A stretch of 64,000 bases of DNA, from positions 3,302,001 through 3,366,000 of the forward strand of contig NZ_CP120361.1 in assembly GCF_029457495.1 (NCBI RefSeq), in the 5' to 3' direction. The notes below the pieces were generated by a model. It was given only the letters and a program-made list of their open reading frames with translations, did no database searches and had not been told where the DNA came from. This document shows positions 17,923 through 27,009 of this stretch, in pieces (the first letter of the stretch is position 1; the number at the start of each line of letters is the position of its first letter). This DNA comes from Chelativorans sp. AA-79. Lineage in GTDB: Bacteria > Pseudomonadota > Alphaproteobacteria > Rhizobiales > Rhizobiaceae. The translations under genes and the position numbers were made by a program.

Positions 17923-18115
17923 ACTTCGAACTCTATGTCGTTAGGGAGCGGTCTATCGCCTTTTGCGCCGCAGGACAAGGCGAAGGCCTTGGAAAACAGG
18001 GCTTTCACACCGGTTTTGCGGTTGCCGCAGCGGCAACATGTCTCCCGGAGGAGAAGGCGCCGGCGGACGATTGCCGCTTGACCCGAGTCGCCAAGACCAT
18101 CACCAATGGGCGGTC

Positions 18116-18715
18116 ATGAACACGATCACTTCCGTCTGCGTCTATTGCGGCTCCTCCACGGGGCGCGGCAACACCTATCTCACCGCCGGCCGCAGGCTCG
18201 GCAATGCCTTGGCAGAGGCGGGGTTGCGCCTCGTCTACGGCGCCGGCACGAAGGGCATCATGGGTGCCGTGGCCGCCGGCTGCATCGAAGGGGGCGGCCA
18301 GGTCACCGGCATCATCCCGCGCTTCCTCATGAACAAGGAGGCCACGGAAACCGCGCTTTCCCGGCTGGACGACCTCATCGTCACGGAAGACATGCATCAG
18401 CGCAAGCACCTGATGTTCAATCGGTCCGATGCCTTCGTCGCGCTGCCCGGCGGTATCGGGACGGTGGAGGAGATCGTCGAGATCATGACCTGGGCGCAGC
18501 TCGGCCGGCACGAAAAACCCATCGTCTTCGCCAATATCGGCGGCTTCTGGCAGCCGTTCCTCTCGCTCATCGATCACATGAAGGCCGAGGGCTTCATCCA
18601 TTCCGGCCATCGCGTGAAGCCACTGGTGATCGGCGAAATCGATGAGATCGTCCCGGCTCTGGTCAGTGCCGGCTCCCCCTCCGAGGGGGATCCCGCCATC
18701 ATCGAGCGGCTCTGA
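18116..18715 (+). CDS. LOG family nucleoside 5'-monophosphate phosphoribohydrolase
   Basis: A 199-residue Rossmann-like protein of the TIGR00730/LOG family. It has the N-terminal VCVYCGSSTGRG, the family motif PGGIGTVEE and upstream RKHLMFNRSDAF. LOG enzymes release a nucleobase and ribose 5-phosphate from nucleotides and in some organisms make free cytokinin. The start ATG at 18116 is the first one at which the conserved fold begins. The last 17 bases overlap the convergent rarD gene. Confidence 0.9.
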   Translation: MNTITSVCVYCGSSTGRGNTYLTAGRRLGNALAEAGLRLVYGAGTKGIMGAVAAGCIEGGGQVTGIIPRFLMNKEATETALSRLDDLIVTEDMHQRKHLMFNRSDAFVALPGGIGTVEEIVEIMTWAQLGRHEKPIVFANIGGFWQPFLSLIDHMKAEGFIHSGHRVKPLVIGEIDEIVPALVSAGSPSEGDPAIIERL

Positions 18716-19625
18716 CCCGCAGTGCCCTCAGCATCGGCCAGGTGTAGAGCGCCAGCGCCATCCAGATGAGCGCGAAAGCGACGGCGCGCTCGCTGCTGAA
18801 CGGCTCCTTGAAGATGAACACGGCGATCAGGAAGACCATGCTCGGCGCAATGTACTGCATGATGCCGATCGTGGCGTAGCGCAGCAGCTTCGCCCCGAAG
18901 GCATAGAGCAGGAGCGGCACGGCCGAAGCGGGACCGCAGGCGACGAGCAGGGCGAGGTTGCCAGGCTGGTCGAGCCGGAAATGCCCCTGCCCGGTCCATT
19001 GCAGCCAGAAAATATAGGCGAGCGCGGGTATGCTCATGATCAGCACTTCCAGGAAGAAGCCCTGGCTGGGGCCGATCGGCAGCGTTTTCCTGAAAAAGCC
19101 GTAGATGGCGAACGAGAACGCGAGCACCAGCGAGATCCAGGGCACCCCGCCGCCCTCGACCGTCAGCACGAGCACCGCGAAGGCAGCGAGCGCGACCGCG
19201 GCGATCTGGAGGCGGCTGAGCTTCTCGCGAAGCAGCACCGCGGCCATGGCGATCGAGACCAGCGGATTGATGTAGTAGCCGAGCGCGGTGTCGAGCGCTC
19301 GATCGGTCGCTATCGCCCAGGCATAGATGCCCCAGTTCAGCGTGATGATCGCCGCCGTCGCCGCCGCCATCATCAGCGTGCGCGGCGAGCCCATCGCCCG
19401 TTTCAGCTCGGCCGTGCGGCGAAGGAGGAGAAGGACGACGCCCGCCACCGGCACCGACCAGAGGACGCGATGGGCCACCACCTCCGTGGCCGGGATGTGG
19501 GCGACCGCCTTCAGGAAGAAGGGAAGCAGCCCCCAAAGGAAATAGGCCGATAACGCGAAGAGAAAGCCGCGCTGCGATTCGCCTTCGCTCGCGGGCGGAG
19601 CAACAACCGTGTCGATCATGGTCAT
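18699..19625 (-). CDS. rarD: EamA family transporter RarD
   Basis: A 308-residue membrane protein with about ten hydrophobic segments and RarD features (GFLFALSAYFLWGLLPFFLK, VVAHRVLWSVP, LGYYINPLVSI, GIMQYIAPSMVFL). RarD is an uncharacterised drug/metabolite transporter first named from chloramphenicol resistance. The start at 19625 overlaps the citramalate synthase stop as ATGA, indicating translational coupling; an ATG at 19619 is an alternative. Confidence 0.9.
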   Translation of the reverse strand: MTMIDTVVAPPASEGESQRGFLFALSAYFLWGLLPFFLKAVAHIPATEVVAHRVLWSVPVAGVVLLLLRRTAELKRAMGSPRTLMMAAATAAIITLNWGIYAWAIATDRALDTALGYYINPLVSIAMAAVLLREKLSRLQIAAVALAAFAVLVLTVEGGGVPWISLVLAFSFAIYGFFRKTLPIGPSQGFFLEVLIMSIPALAYIFWLQWTGQGHFRLDQPGNLALLVACGPASAVPLLLYAFGAKLLRYATIGIMQYIAPSMVFLIAVFIFKEPFSSERAVAFALIWMALALYTWPMLRALRVRAAR

Positions 19626-21235
19626 TCGGCCGCGAGGCCCGTCCTTTCCCGGTTCTTCACCAGCTTGTAGACGACGGAATCCATCAGAGCCTGGAAGGAG
19701 GCGTCGATGATGTTGTCGGAAACGCCGACGGTCCACCAGCGGTCGCCGGTCGCATCCTGCGATTCGATGAGCACGCGCGTGACAGCCTCCGTGCCGCCGT
19801 TGAGCACGCGCACCTTATAGTCCGCCAGCGTCATGTCCGCTATCTCGTCCTGATACCTGCCGAGATCCTTGCGAAGCGCGATGTCGAGCGCGTTGACGGG
19901 GCCATGGCCCTCCGCCACGGACATGCGCGTCTCGCCGTCGACGGTCACGCGAACCACGGCCTCCGAGACGGTTTTCAGGTTGCCGCGGGCATCGAAGCGG
20001 CGCTCGACCATGCAGCGGAAACCGTCGACCTTGAAGAATTCCGGCACCTTGCCGAGCGTTCGCCGCGCAAGCAGCTCGAAGCTCGCATCCGCTCCCTCAT
20101 AGGCATAGCCCTGGGCTTCGCGCTCCTTGACGAGCGCGATCAGCGTGTCGAGCCGACGGTCGGCCTTGTCCACCTGGACGCCGCGCCGCGCGAGCTCGGC
20201 GATGAAGTTCGACCGGCCGCCCTGGTCGGAGACCATCACGCGGCGCTCGTTCCCGACCCGCTCCGGCGCCACGTGCTCGTAGGTCTGCGGGTCTTTCAGG
20301 ATCGCCGAGGCGTGGATGCCCGCCTTCGTGGCGAATGCCGAGGCGCCGACATAGGGCGCCTGGGAGTTGGGCGCCCGGTTCAGCAGCTCGTCGAAGGCGT
20401 GCGAGATCCGCGATATACCCTTGAGCCCCTCCCCGGTGATTCCGACCTCGAAACGGTCTGCATAGGCGGGCTTCAGCATCAGGGTCGGGATGATGGTGAC
20501 GAGGTTCGCGTTGCCGCAGCGCTCGCCGATGCCGTTCAGCGTGCCCTGGATCTGGCGTACGCCGGCATCGGCGGCGGCGAGCGAGTTCGCCACCGCCTGG
20601 CCGGTGTCGTCATGGGCGTGGATGCCGAGATGCGTGCCTGGAATGCCAGCCGCGATCACCGCGGAGACGATCTCGCGCACCTCGCCCGGCTGCGTGCCGC
20701 CATTGGTGTCGCACAGCACCACCCAGCGGCAGCCCGCCTCGTAGGCCGTCTTCGCGCAGGCGAGCGCATAGTCCGGGTTGGCCTTGTAGCCGTCGAAGAA
20801 GTGCTCGCAATCGATCATCGCCTCCTTGCCCGCGGCGCGGGCGGCCGTGACGGAGGCGACGATCGATTCCAGGTTCTCCTCGTTCGTGCAGCCGAGCGCC
20901 ACGCGCACGTGATAGTCCCAGCTCTTGGCGACGAAGCACACGGCGTCGCTCTCGGCCTGCGTGAGTGCCGCAAGCCCAGGATCGTTGGCGGCCGAGACAC
21001 CTGCCCGCTTGGTCATGCCGAAGGCCACGAATGCCGCGCGCCGCGTGCGTTTCCTGGAGAAGAACTCCGTGTCGGTCGGGTTGGCGCCCGGATAACCCCC
21101 TTCGACATAATCGACGCCCAACTCGTCCAGCAGTGCGGTGATGGCGATCTTGTCCTCGGTGGAAAAGTCGATGCCCGGCGTCTGCTGCCCGTCACGCAGC
21201 GTGGTGTCGAAGAGATAGATGCGTTCCTTGGTCAT
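19622..21235 (-). CDS. cimA: (R)-citramalate synthase
   Basis: Condenses pyruvate and acetyl-CoA to citramalate, a threonine-independent route to 2-oxobutyrate and isoleucine. The 537-residue protein is of the HMGL-like TIGR00977 type. It shows FDTTLRDGQQTPGIDFS, EGGYPGANPTDTEFF, the metal-ligand region HAHDDTGQAVANSLAA, and the C-terminal LeuA allosteric domain (VRVLNGGTEAVTRV). Homocitrate or isopropylmalate synthase is excluded by the N-terminal signature. It is coupled to rarD downstream. Confidence 0.93.
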   Translation of the reverse strand: MTKERIYLFDTTLRDGQQTPGIDFSTEDKIAITALLDELGVDYVEGGYPGANPTDTEFFSRKRTRRAAFVAFGMTKRAGVSAANDPGLAALTQAESDAVCFVAKSWDYHVRVALGCTNEENLESIVASVTAARAAGKEAMIDCEHFFDGYKANPDYALACAKTAYEAGCRWVVLCDTNGGTQPGEVREIVSAVIAAGIPGTHLGIHAHDDTGQAVANSLAAADAGVRQIQGTLNGIGERCGNANLVTIIPTLMLKPAYADRFEVGITGEGLKGISRISHAFDELLNRAPNSQAPYVGASAFATKAGIHASAILKDPQTYEHVAPERVGNERRVMVSDQGGRSNFIAELARRGVQVDKADRRLDTLIALVKEREAQGYAYEGADASFELLARRTLGKVPEFFKVDGFRCMVERRFDARGNLKTVSEAVVRVTVDGETRMSVAEGHGPVNALDIALRKDLGRYQDEIADMTLADYKVRVLNGGTEAVTRVLIESQDATGDRWWTVGVSDNIIDASFQALMDSVVYKLVKNRERTGLAAE

Positions 21236-21278
21236 GCGAATACCTTGAGGCGTGACGGGGAATAGAGGCGCAAAGCAC

Positions 21279-21782
21279 TCATTTCGTCTTGAGCAGCGGC
21301 CACTGGTCCGTGTCGTGGTCGGGATGCTGGTAGGAGACGAGATCGGTCAGGTAATCGGCAGTGGAAATATCGTCCATCGTGTCCTTGCCCGGCAGGGTGT
21401 GGAGCGTGTCGACATAGGGCAGCTTCGCTTCGATGCCCCACTGGAGCGTGGGTGCCACTTCCTCCGGGTGATCGAAGGCACCGATTGCGAGTGCCGTGCC
21501 GTCACTGCTGTTTTCGGGCGCCTCGAAGGTGAGCGGCGTGCCGCATTCGGCACAGAAGCCGCGCTTCACCTGATTCGAAGACTGGAATCGCTTCGGCTCG
21601 CCCCGCGTCCATTGCAGGACCGCGCCGCGAACGGAGACCAGCGGCGCGTAGAAATTGCCGAAGGCCTTCTGGCACATGCGGCAATGGCAGATGGAGGCAC
21701 CGCCCAGCGCGCCCTCGATGCGGAACCGCACCGCGCCGCACTGGCAGCCGCCGGTATAGATCGGCTTGTTGTCGAGGCTCAT
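21279..21782 (-). CDS. GFA family protein (glutathione-dependent formaldehyde-activating enzyme-like)
   Basis: A 167-residue zinc protein. The metal-ligand cysteines of the GFA/CENP-V fold are in GGCQCGAVRF, CHCRMCQKAFG and FCAECGTPL. Family members were linked to S-hydroxymethylglutathione formation, but most, like this longer one, have unknown substrates. It follows the damaged VOC gene closely and may have been translated together with it. Confidence 0.88.
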   Translation of the reverse strand: MSLDNKPIYTGGCQCGAVRFRIEGALGGASICHCRMCQKAFGNFYAPLVSVRGAVLQWTRGEPKRFQSSNQVKRGFCAECGTPLTFEAPENSSDGTALAIGAFDHPEEVAPTLQWGIEAKLPYVDTLHTLPGKDTMDDISTADYLTDLVSYQHPDHDTDQWPLLKTK

Positions 21783-21794
21783 CCTTCTCTCCTT

Positions 21795-22192
21795 TCACTC
21801 AGGCGCGTGGCAGACCGCTTCGATATTGTTGCCGTCCGGGTCGAGAACGAAGGCGCCGTAGTAGTCCGGGTGGTAATGGGGGCGCAGCCCCGGCGCGCCG
21901 TTGTCCTTACCACCCGCCGCGATCGCCGCATGAAAGAGGCATCCAGCTCGCCGCGGGTGCGCGCCGTAAAGGCGACGTGCTTCGCCTCACCGGAGCTCTT
22001 CTCCTCGTGCAGCCAATAGACCGGCCGGTCGCGGCCGTAGCCGCCGATCTTCACGCCGCCAGTATATTCCGTGGGCACCATCATCATTAGTCTTGCATCC
22101 AGCGGCGCCAACGCCTGGTCATAAAAGGATTTTGCGCGGTCGAAATCCGCGACCTTGATGCCGATGTGGTCGATCACCTCTTCACCTCCCAT
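21795..22192 (-). pseudogene. VOC/glyoxalase family protein, frameshifted
   Basis: The first part reads as a VOC protein ([20 protein letters not shown], then VYWLHEEKSSGEAKHVAF, then RGELDA). Near 21931-21945 the reading then shifts into arginine/threonine-rich nonsense that runs to 21779. In the neighbouring frame the expected VOC C-terminus is intact: FHAAIAAGGKDNGAPGLRP, then YYGAFVLDPDGNNIEAV and a stop at 21795-21797. One missing base after the GAT-GC codons near 21940 explains it. Either the gene is a recent pseudogene or the base call is wrong. Its start overlaps the cysS end by 19 bases. Confidence 0.8.
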
Positions 22193-23664
22193 TTCGTCCT
22201 GCGTTCACCGGTTTCGGGATCCTTATAATCCATGAGCTGGATGCCCTGGCTCGATAGCTCCTCCCGGATGCGGTCCGCTTCGGCGAAGTTCTTCTGGCGC
22301 AGGAAGGCGAGGCGCGCATCGATCTGCGCCTCGACTGCGGCTTCGTCGACCGCAGCACCTGCCGCCTTGCCGGAGAACCACGCGCCGGCCGATTTCTCCA
22401 AGAGCCCGAGCAGTCCGGCATTCGCCTTCAGATCGGCTTTCGCAGCATCGCTGCCCCTGGCCGCCTGCGCGCGCAGATCGTGCAGAGCGGCGATCGCGGC
22501 GGTCGTGCCGAGATCGTCGAGCAGCGCTTTGCGCACCGCGGCATCGTCGCCGGACGGCGCCGTGTCTTCGACCGCGCGGTACCAGCCGTCGAGCACGGCC
22601 TCCGCCTCCTCGAGCTTCCTCAGCGAGAAGTCGAGCGGCTCGCGGTAGTGAGTCATGAGGATCGCAAGGCGCAGAACCTCGCCCGGCCACTTCCGGCCGC
22701 CGAAATTCTCCGTCGCGAGAAGGTCGTGGATGGTGACGAAATTCCCCTCGGACTTCGCCATCTTCTTCCCCTCCACCTGCACGAAGCCGTTATGCATCCA
22801 GTAATTGGCCATCACCGGCGTGCCGTGGGCGCAGCGCGACTGGGCGATCTCGTTCTCGTGGTGCGGGAAGATCAGGTCGAGCCCGCCGCCATGGATGTCG
22901 AAGACCTCGCCCAGATAGGCGGCCGACATGGCCGAGCACTCGATGTGCCAGCCGGGGCGGCCGCGAATCCTGAGAGGGCTGCCGTCCACGGTGAAGGTCG
23001 CCTCCCAGCCGGGCTCCTCGGCGGAGGATTCCTTCCACAACACGAAATCGCCGGGATTCCGCTTGTGCGGGTCCACCGCCACGCGCGCGCCCGCCTGCTG
23101 GTCCTCCAGCCGGCGCTTGGAGAGGCCGCCATAGTCCGGCATCGAGGCCGTGTCGAACAGGATTTCGCCTTTGGCCGCATAGGCATGGCCGCGATCGATG
23201 AGGCGTTGAATCAACGTCACCATGTCGGTCTTGCCGTCCTCGCGCGGCAGCACGAACTCGGTGGCGCGCGGCTCGACGCTGGGCGGCAGATTGCCCAATG
23301 CCTGGACATCCTCGCGAAACTGCTCGGCCGTCCGCTCCGTCACCCGGCGGATCGCCTCGTTGAGGGTAAGCCTGCCCGCCGAGATTTCCGCCCCGAAGTC
23401 GCGCAGCGCGCGGGCGTTGATCTTGTCGTCAACGTCCGTGATGTTGCGCACATAGATCACGTGGTCCTCGCCATAGAGTCGGCGGAGGAGCCGGAACATC
23501 ACGTCGAAGACGATCACCGGCCGCGCATTGCCGATATGGGCGAAGTCGTAGACGGTGGGTCCGCAGACATACATGCGCACATTTCCGGCATCGAGGGGAA
23601 CGAATGCCTCCTCGCGCCGCGTCAGCGTGTTGTAGAGCTTCAGTCCCTTGAACCCGTCAGACAT
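22174..23664 (-). CDS. cysS: cysteinyl-tRNA synthetase
   Basis: Class I aminoacyl-tRNA synthetase of 496 residues. The zinc cysteine is in [18 protein letters not shown] together with the HIGH-type motif HIGN. Further zinc-ligand regions are WHIECSAM and FPHHENE, and the KMSKS-type loop reads KMAKSEGNF. The C-terminal anticodon-binding part is normal. It is the only aminoacyl-tRNA synthetase in the window. The start [12 protein letters not shown] is the conserved one. Confidence 0.97.
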   Translation of the reverse strand: MSDGFKGLKLYNTLTRREEAFVPLDAGNVRMYVCGPTVYDFAHIGNARPVIVFDVMFRLLRRLYGEDHVIYVRNITDVDDKINARALRDFGAEISAGRLTLNEAIRRVTERTAEQFREDVQALGNLPPSVEPRATEFVLPREDGKTDMVTLIQRLIDRGHAYAAKGEILFDTASMPDYGGLSKRRLEDQQAGARVAVDPHKRNPGDFVLWKESSAEEPGWEATFTVDGSPLRIRGRPGWHIECSAMSAAYLGEVFDIHGGGLDLIFPHHENEIAQSRCAHGTPVMANYWMHNGFVQVEGKKMAKSEGNFVTIHDLLATENFGGRKWPGEVLRLAILMTHYREPLDFSLRKLEEAEAVLDGWYRAVEDTAPSGDDAAVRKALLDDLGTTAAIAALHDLRAQAARGSDAAKADLKANAGLLGLLEKSAGAWFSGKAAGAAVDEAAVEAQIDARLAFLRQKNFAEADRIREELSSQGIQLMDYKDPETGERRTKWEVKR

Positions 23665-23988
23665 ATGCCCGATCCCGTGGTTTAGAACCCATAAGGATGC
23701 TCCGGCCGGCTGGCCTGGGCGTTTTTCGTATCGGGAAGGAGAAGGCGAAAACGACCGGACCAGCGGAGAGCGCTAGCCGATAATGCAAATGCCGATGATG
23801 GCGAACAGCGTTTTCATGGCCGTCCTTATCACCTTCGCCGGGGCTTCCGTCAAGCGCGATGATCTGTGTTTCCCGCGCAACACCTTGGGAACGAAGTGTT
23901 AAGGGCACTGTAGGAGTCTGACATACGGGCTGGCCGACGGCCCGTGGAACATGATTTCGTCGGAATCAGTTACCAAACCAAGGTAACA
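23665..23988. other. intergenic region with only a candidate micro-ORF
   Basis: About 320 bases upstream of cysS. Open frames here (for example the minus-strand one at 23657-23908) have no recognisable protein character. The only item of interest is a 14-codon hydrophobic micro-ORF at 23773-23817, described separately. Confidence 0.5.
23773..23817 (-). CDS. candidate 14-residue hydrophobic peptide
   Basis: Reads MKTLFAIIGICIIG and then TAG. A ribosome-site-like AAGGA lies seven to eight bases ahead of the ATG. The peptide is an uninterrupted hydrophobic stretch behind one lysine, as in many small membrane peptides. It could be a leader peptide for cysS, a toxin-like peptide or chance. There is no conservation evidence. 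Confidence 0.28.
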   Translation of the reverse strand: MKTLFAIIGICIIG

Positions 23989-24195
23989 GTGAACAAACCA
24001 GGCAGTATCATGGCCTCACAGACCGCCATAAAGGACCGAGTGCAGCCCGAGGAGAAAGAGGCAGCAGACAAGGCCGAGCTCATCAAGGAATACCGTCAGG
24101 TGGGCCCCGCCGCGATCAATGCCGCGCTCCTGTGCAAGCCGAAGGCCAAGAAGCAAGAGCCGAAACGCTCATACGAGCCGCGCGACGAGGAGTGA
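23989..24195 (+). CDS. small conserved-looking hypothetical protein
   Basis: A 68-residue charged protein with a helical, lysine/glutamate-rich character (VQPEEKEAADKAELIKEY, then VGPAAINAALL, then a basic tail KPKAKKQEPKR). A GTG start at 23989 has AAGG five bases ahead; an ATG at 24010 is the alternative. There is no signal peptide or membrane segment. The last 27 bases overlap the convergent lysE-type gene. The function is unknown. Confidence 0.5.
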   Translation: MNKPGSIMASQTAIKDRVQPEEKEAADKAELIKEYRQVGPAAINAALLCKPKAKKQEPKRSYEPRDEE

Positions 24196-24789
24196 TCCGA
24201 GCGCGGCCATCACCAGGCCGATAAGCGTGTCGAGAACGCGCCAGGCTTGGGGTCGTGCAAAGATCGGCTGCAGAAGCCGTGCGCCGTAGCCCAAGCCGAA
24301 GAACCAGAGAAACGACGCGCTGACCGCACCAGCGGCATAACTCGCCCGCGCCGCGCCCACATAGGCGCCGGAGAGCGAGCCGACCAGCAGCACCGTGTCC
24401 AGATAGACATGCGGGTTCAGGAAGGTGAAGGCGAGGCAGGCGCCGATCGCCGCCTTAAGGGTCACCTGTCCGCTCCCTGCCGCCTTCAGGGCATCGGGAT
24501 GGAAAGCGCGGCGGAAAGCGAAGAACGCGTAGGCGAACAGGAAGACGGCCCCGCCGAGCGTGACGGCCGTGATCAGGACGGGCGAGCGGGCGACGAGCGT
24601 GCCGAGGCCCGCCACGCCCGCGGTGATCAGGACCGCGTCCGACAGGGCACAGATCAGGCAGAGGATGAAGACGTGCTGCCGGAGCAGCCCCTGTCTGAGG
24701 ATGAACGCATTCTGCGCGCCGATCGCAACGATCAGCGACCCGCCGAGAAGAAGACCTGCAAGAAAGGCGGTATAAAGAGCAGAATCCAT
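24169..24789 (-). CDS. LysE/ArgO family amino acid exporter
   Basis: A 206-residue inner-membrane protein with six hydrophobic segments and the family signature GGSLIVAIGAQNAFILRQGL, plus FLNPHVYLDTVLLVG. The QNAFILRQG and NPHVYLDT motifs point to the ArgO-like branch that exports basic amino acids; the exact substrate is not certain. No lysG-type regulator is adjacent. Confidence 0.92.
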   Translation of the reverse strand: MDSALYTAFLAGLLLGGSLIVAIGAQNAFILRQGLLRQHVFILCLICALSDAVLITAGVAGLGTLVARSPVLITAVTLGGAVFLFAYAFFAFRRAFHPDALKAAGSGQVTLKAAIGACLAFTFLNPHVYLDTVLLVGSLSGAYVGAARASYAAGAVSASFLWFFGLGYGARLLQPIFARPQAWRVLDTLIGLVMAALGSLLVARLV

Positions 24790-24862
24790 GCGGGGGCGTT
24801 TGCCCTACTCCGACGCGGCAGGCAATGGGCAGAGGCGCCATCCCCATGGGCCAGTCAGTCCC

Positions 24863-25612
24863 CTAGAACAGGCTGAGTTGGGCCGTACTGGCCTTCGGCG
24901 CCTCTTCCGCCATTGCGTCCACCTCCACCCTCTCCTGCAGGTCCGGGCCCAGATTGGCCACGCTGTTGACCTTGTCGGAGACAGGGATCGCCTCGAAGAA
25001 GCCCGGCTCCACCGGCGACAGGAGGTCGGCCATGTCGCGCGGTTCGTATCTCACGCAGTCGAGCCAGCGGGAGAAATGCTCGGGGCGGATCACCACGGGC
25101 ATGCGCGGGTGGATGGATGACAGGTCGCTGTTTGCCTCGGTCGTCAGGATCGCGCCGGTGTCGATCTCGCTGCCGCCGGGTTCGGTCCAGGTTTCCATGA
25201 GACCTGCGAATGCGACGAGCCCGCCTTTTCTCGGGCGCACCCAGAAGGGCTGCGCGCGCTTCCTGCCGTCTCGCCGCCATTCGTAGAAGCCGGAAGCCGG
25301 CACCAGCGTGCGGCGGTGGCGCATGGCCGCCCGGAAGGTGGCCTTCTCCGCCGCACTCTCGGCGCGCGCATTGATGAGAAGGGGGAAGTCCTTCGGGTCC
25401 TTCGCCCAGCCGGGCACGAAACCCCAGCGCACGAGCGCGGCACGCCGGTCCGGCAGATTCGAGCCTTGCGCACGCGGCGCGCCGCCGATCGCCATCAGGA
25501 TGGGTTGGGTGGGCGCGATGTTGAAGCGGGGCGGAAAATCGTCGAGCCCGGCAAGGCCGAGGAACGTCTCCACGCCCTGCGGCTTCTCCGTCAGTGCAAA
25601 CCGACCGCACAT
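24863..25612 (-). CDS. SOS response-associated peptidase (SRAP/YedK/HMCES)
   Basis: Forms a DNA-protein crosslink with abasic sites in single-stranded DNA. The catalytic Cys2 is exposed after Met removal (MCGRFAL). The other signature parts are FNIAPTQPI, NARAESAAEKATFR, VPASGFYEW and the histidine in SIHPRMPVVI. The length of 249 residues is normal. It is divergent from the NUDIX gene, and no LexA-like site was identified in the 80 bases between. Confidence 0.94.
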   Translation of the reverse strand: MCGRFALTEKPQGVETFLGLAGLDDFPPRFNIAPTQPILMAIGGAPRAQGSNLPDRRAALVRWGFVPGWAKDPKDFPLLINARAESAAEKATFRAAMRHRRTLVPASGFYEWRRDGRKRAQPFWVRPRKGGLVAFAGLMETWTEPGGSEIDTGAILTTEANSDLSSIHPRMPVVIRPEHFSRWLDCVRYEPRDMADLLSPVEPGFFEAIPVSDKVNSVANLGPDLQERVEVDAMAEEAPKASTAQLSLF

Positions 25613-25692
25613 TTCTTCACCTCTGCCGGACCTCGCGCGGCATTCTTGCCACAGATATGCTTAGAGTAGAATCCGGGATCAGGGATGTAACG

Positions 25693-26100
25693 ATGAACGG
25701 AAGCGATATCCACGCCGTTTCGGTGGCTGCGCTGTCGGGCGGCCGCTTCCTGCTCGTGCGGCGAGGGCGGGCGCCTTCCAAGGGGCTCTTTGCCTTCCCG
25801 GGCGGGCGGGTGGAGCCGGAGGAGGACGGGGAAGCCGCGGCACGGCGCGAACTCCACGAGGAAACCGGGCTTTGCGCCGGCGAGATCGCCCTCTTCCGCG
25901 AGATCGTCATCGATGGCGAGGGCGGCAGGCGCTACCGGCTCGAAGTCTTCCGGGCGTCGGAGGTGGAGGGCACGATGGAGGCGGGCGACGATGCCGATCA
26001 TGCCGGCTGGTACACGCTCGAGGAGATGCGCGGCCTGCCGGTCACGCCGAGCACGCTTGCAGTCGCGGAAGCCATGCTGGCCGCCTGCGAGCCCTTATGA
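25693..26100 (+). CDS. NUDIX hydrolase
   Basis: A 135-residue nucleoside-diphosphate hydrolase. The Nudix box runs from GGRVEPEEDGEAAARRELHE to ETGL and fits G-x5-E-x7-REUxEExGU. The substrate is unknown; sequence context such as AALSGGRFLLVRRGRAP is seen in ADP-ribose pyrophosphatase and MutT-like proteins. The start at 25693 has AGGG eight bases ahead; upstream in-frame starts would run into the promoter of the divergent SRAP gene. Confidence 0.9.
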   Translation: MNGSDIHAVSVAALSGGRFLLVRRGRAPSKGLFAFPGGRVEPEEDGEAAARRELHEETGLCAGEIALFREIVIDGEGGRRYRLEVFRASEVEGTMEAGDDADHAGWYTLEEMRGLPVTPSTLAVAEAMLAACEPL

Positions 26101-26142
26101 TTCCATATGGCCTTCCAGCACATTCAGAAAGAAACGCCTTTC

Positions 26143-26514
26143 ATGAAAGCCCTTTGCAAGCTCCTCACCGCCGGCGCGACGGCGATGATCCTGTCTCTCT
26201 CCCCGGCCGCCGCCCAGGCGCCTTATGATCCACAGCTCATGCGGCTTGCCGAAGTGTTGGGCTCCGTCCATTTCCTGCGCGGCCTCTGCGGCGAGAAGGA
26301 GGGTGTCTGGCGGGCGCAGATGGAAGCACTGCTCGACGCCGAGGCGCCGTCGGAAGAGCGCAGGGCGAAGCTCGTCGCGAGCTTCAACCGCGGCTACCGT
26401 TCCTTCGCCGGCGTGTATACGAGTTGCACCGATTCCGCCCTGCAGGCGATCGACCGCTATATGAAGGAAGGCGAAACACTCACGAACGAGATCACGCTGC
26501 GCTACGGAAATTGA
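26143..26514 (+). CDS. TIGR02301 family exported protein
   Basis: A 123-residue protein with a signal peptide (MKALCKLL ... SLSPAAAQA). The mature part (RLAEVLGSVHFLRGLCG, then FNRGYRSFAGVYTSC) matches, from memory, a small Rhizobiales family defined only as TIGR02301. Two cysteines (LRGLCGE, YTSCTDS) could form a disulfide. It is probably periplasmic. It starts 43 bases after the NUDIX gene and may be co-transcribed. Confidence 0.8.
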   Translation: MKALCKLLTAGATAMILSLSPAAAQAPYDPQLMRLAEVLGSVHFLRGLCGEKEGVWRAQMEALLDAEAPSEERRAKLVASFNRGYRSFAGVYTSCTDSALQAIDRYMKEGETLTNEITLRYGN

Positions 26515-26673
26515 GCGCAGGCGGCGGCAGATCCTTAAAATTTTACGCTTCCTTTACCACGCAGACCGGTGTCTCCGTCCCGCCGCATTTTTCATGCTAC
26601 CCGTTGCAAAAGGGACAAAGATTGGGATCCGGTGCCGGACGCGACGGCACGCCGGGGAACGGGTGGTGTTTCC

Positions 26674-26931
26674 ATGCATATGACTCTTGCCGATATCGAA
26701 GCGATGATCGAAGAAGAAAAGCGCACGACCTGCGCGGAATGCCATGGCGCGGCCTGGGCCGAGGGGCTGCTGGCGGGCATCGAACCGGAGATCATCGCCG
26801 AGGCGGCACTCACGACCGCGCTCACCGAACTGGGCAAGGACGGCGAGGAGGAGCGGCTCATGACGCTGCTGGAGACCATGCGTCAGCGCGTGCTCGCGGG
26901 AGATTTCCTGCCACATCGAAGCCGGCATTGA
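26674..26931 (+). CDS. small conserved hypothetical protein
   Basis: An 85-residue soluble acidic protein (MHMTLADIEAMIEEEKRT, then TCAECHGAAWAEGLL). The CxxC pair in CAECHG might bind a metal. The ATG at 26674 has a GGGTGG element seven bases ahead. No domain is recognised. It is flanked by two exported-protein genes in the same direction. Confidence 0.6.
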   Translation: MHMTLADIEAMIEEEKRTTCAECHGAAWAEGLLAGIEPEIIAEAALTTALTELGKDGEEERLMTLLETMRQRVLAGDFLPHRSRH

Positions 26932-27009
26932 GATCGCCGTCCTCTTTGGCTATGCGTGGGGCAGGATCTTAGGGCCGCTCCGGCGGCGAACCGACATAAG
27001 GTTGCGCGA

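Noticed and set aside
17963..18115. Upstream extension of the LOG-family gene
   Set aside because: The extension is arginine-rich without family similarity; the conserved fold starts at the ATG at 18116.
23657..23908. Minus-strand open frame overlapping the cysS start
   Set aside because: No domain character and poor start context; it reads through the cysS leader.
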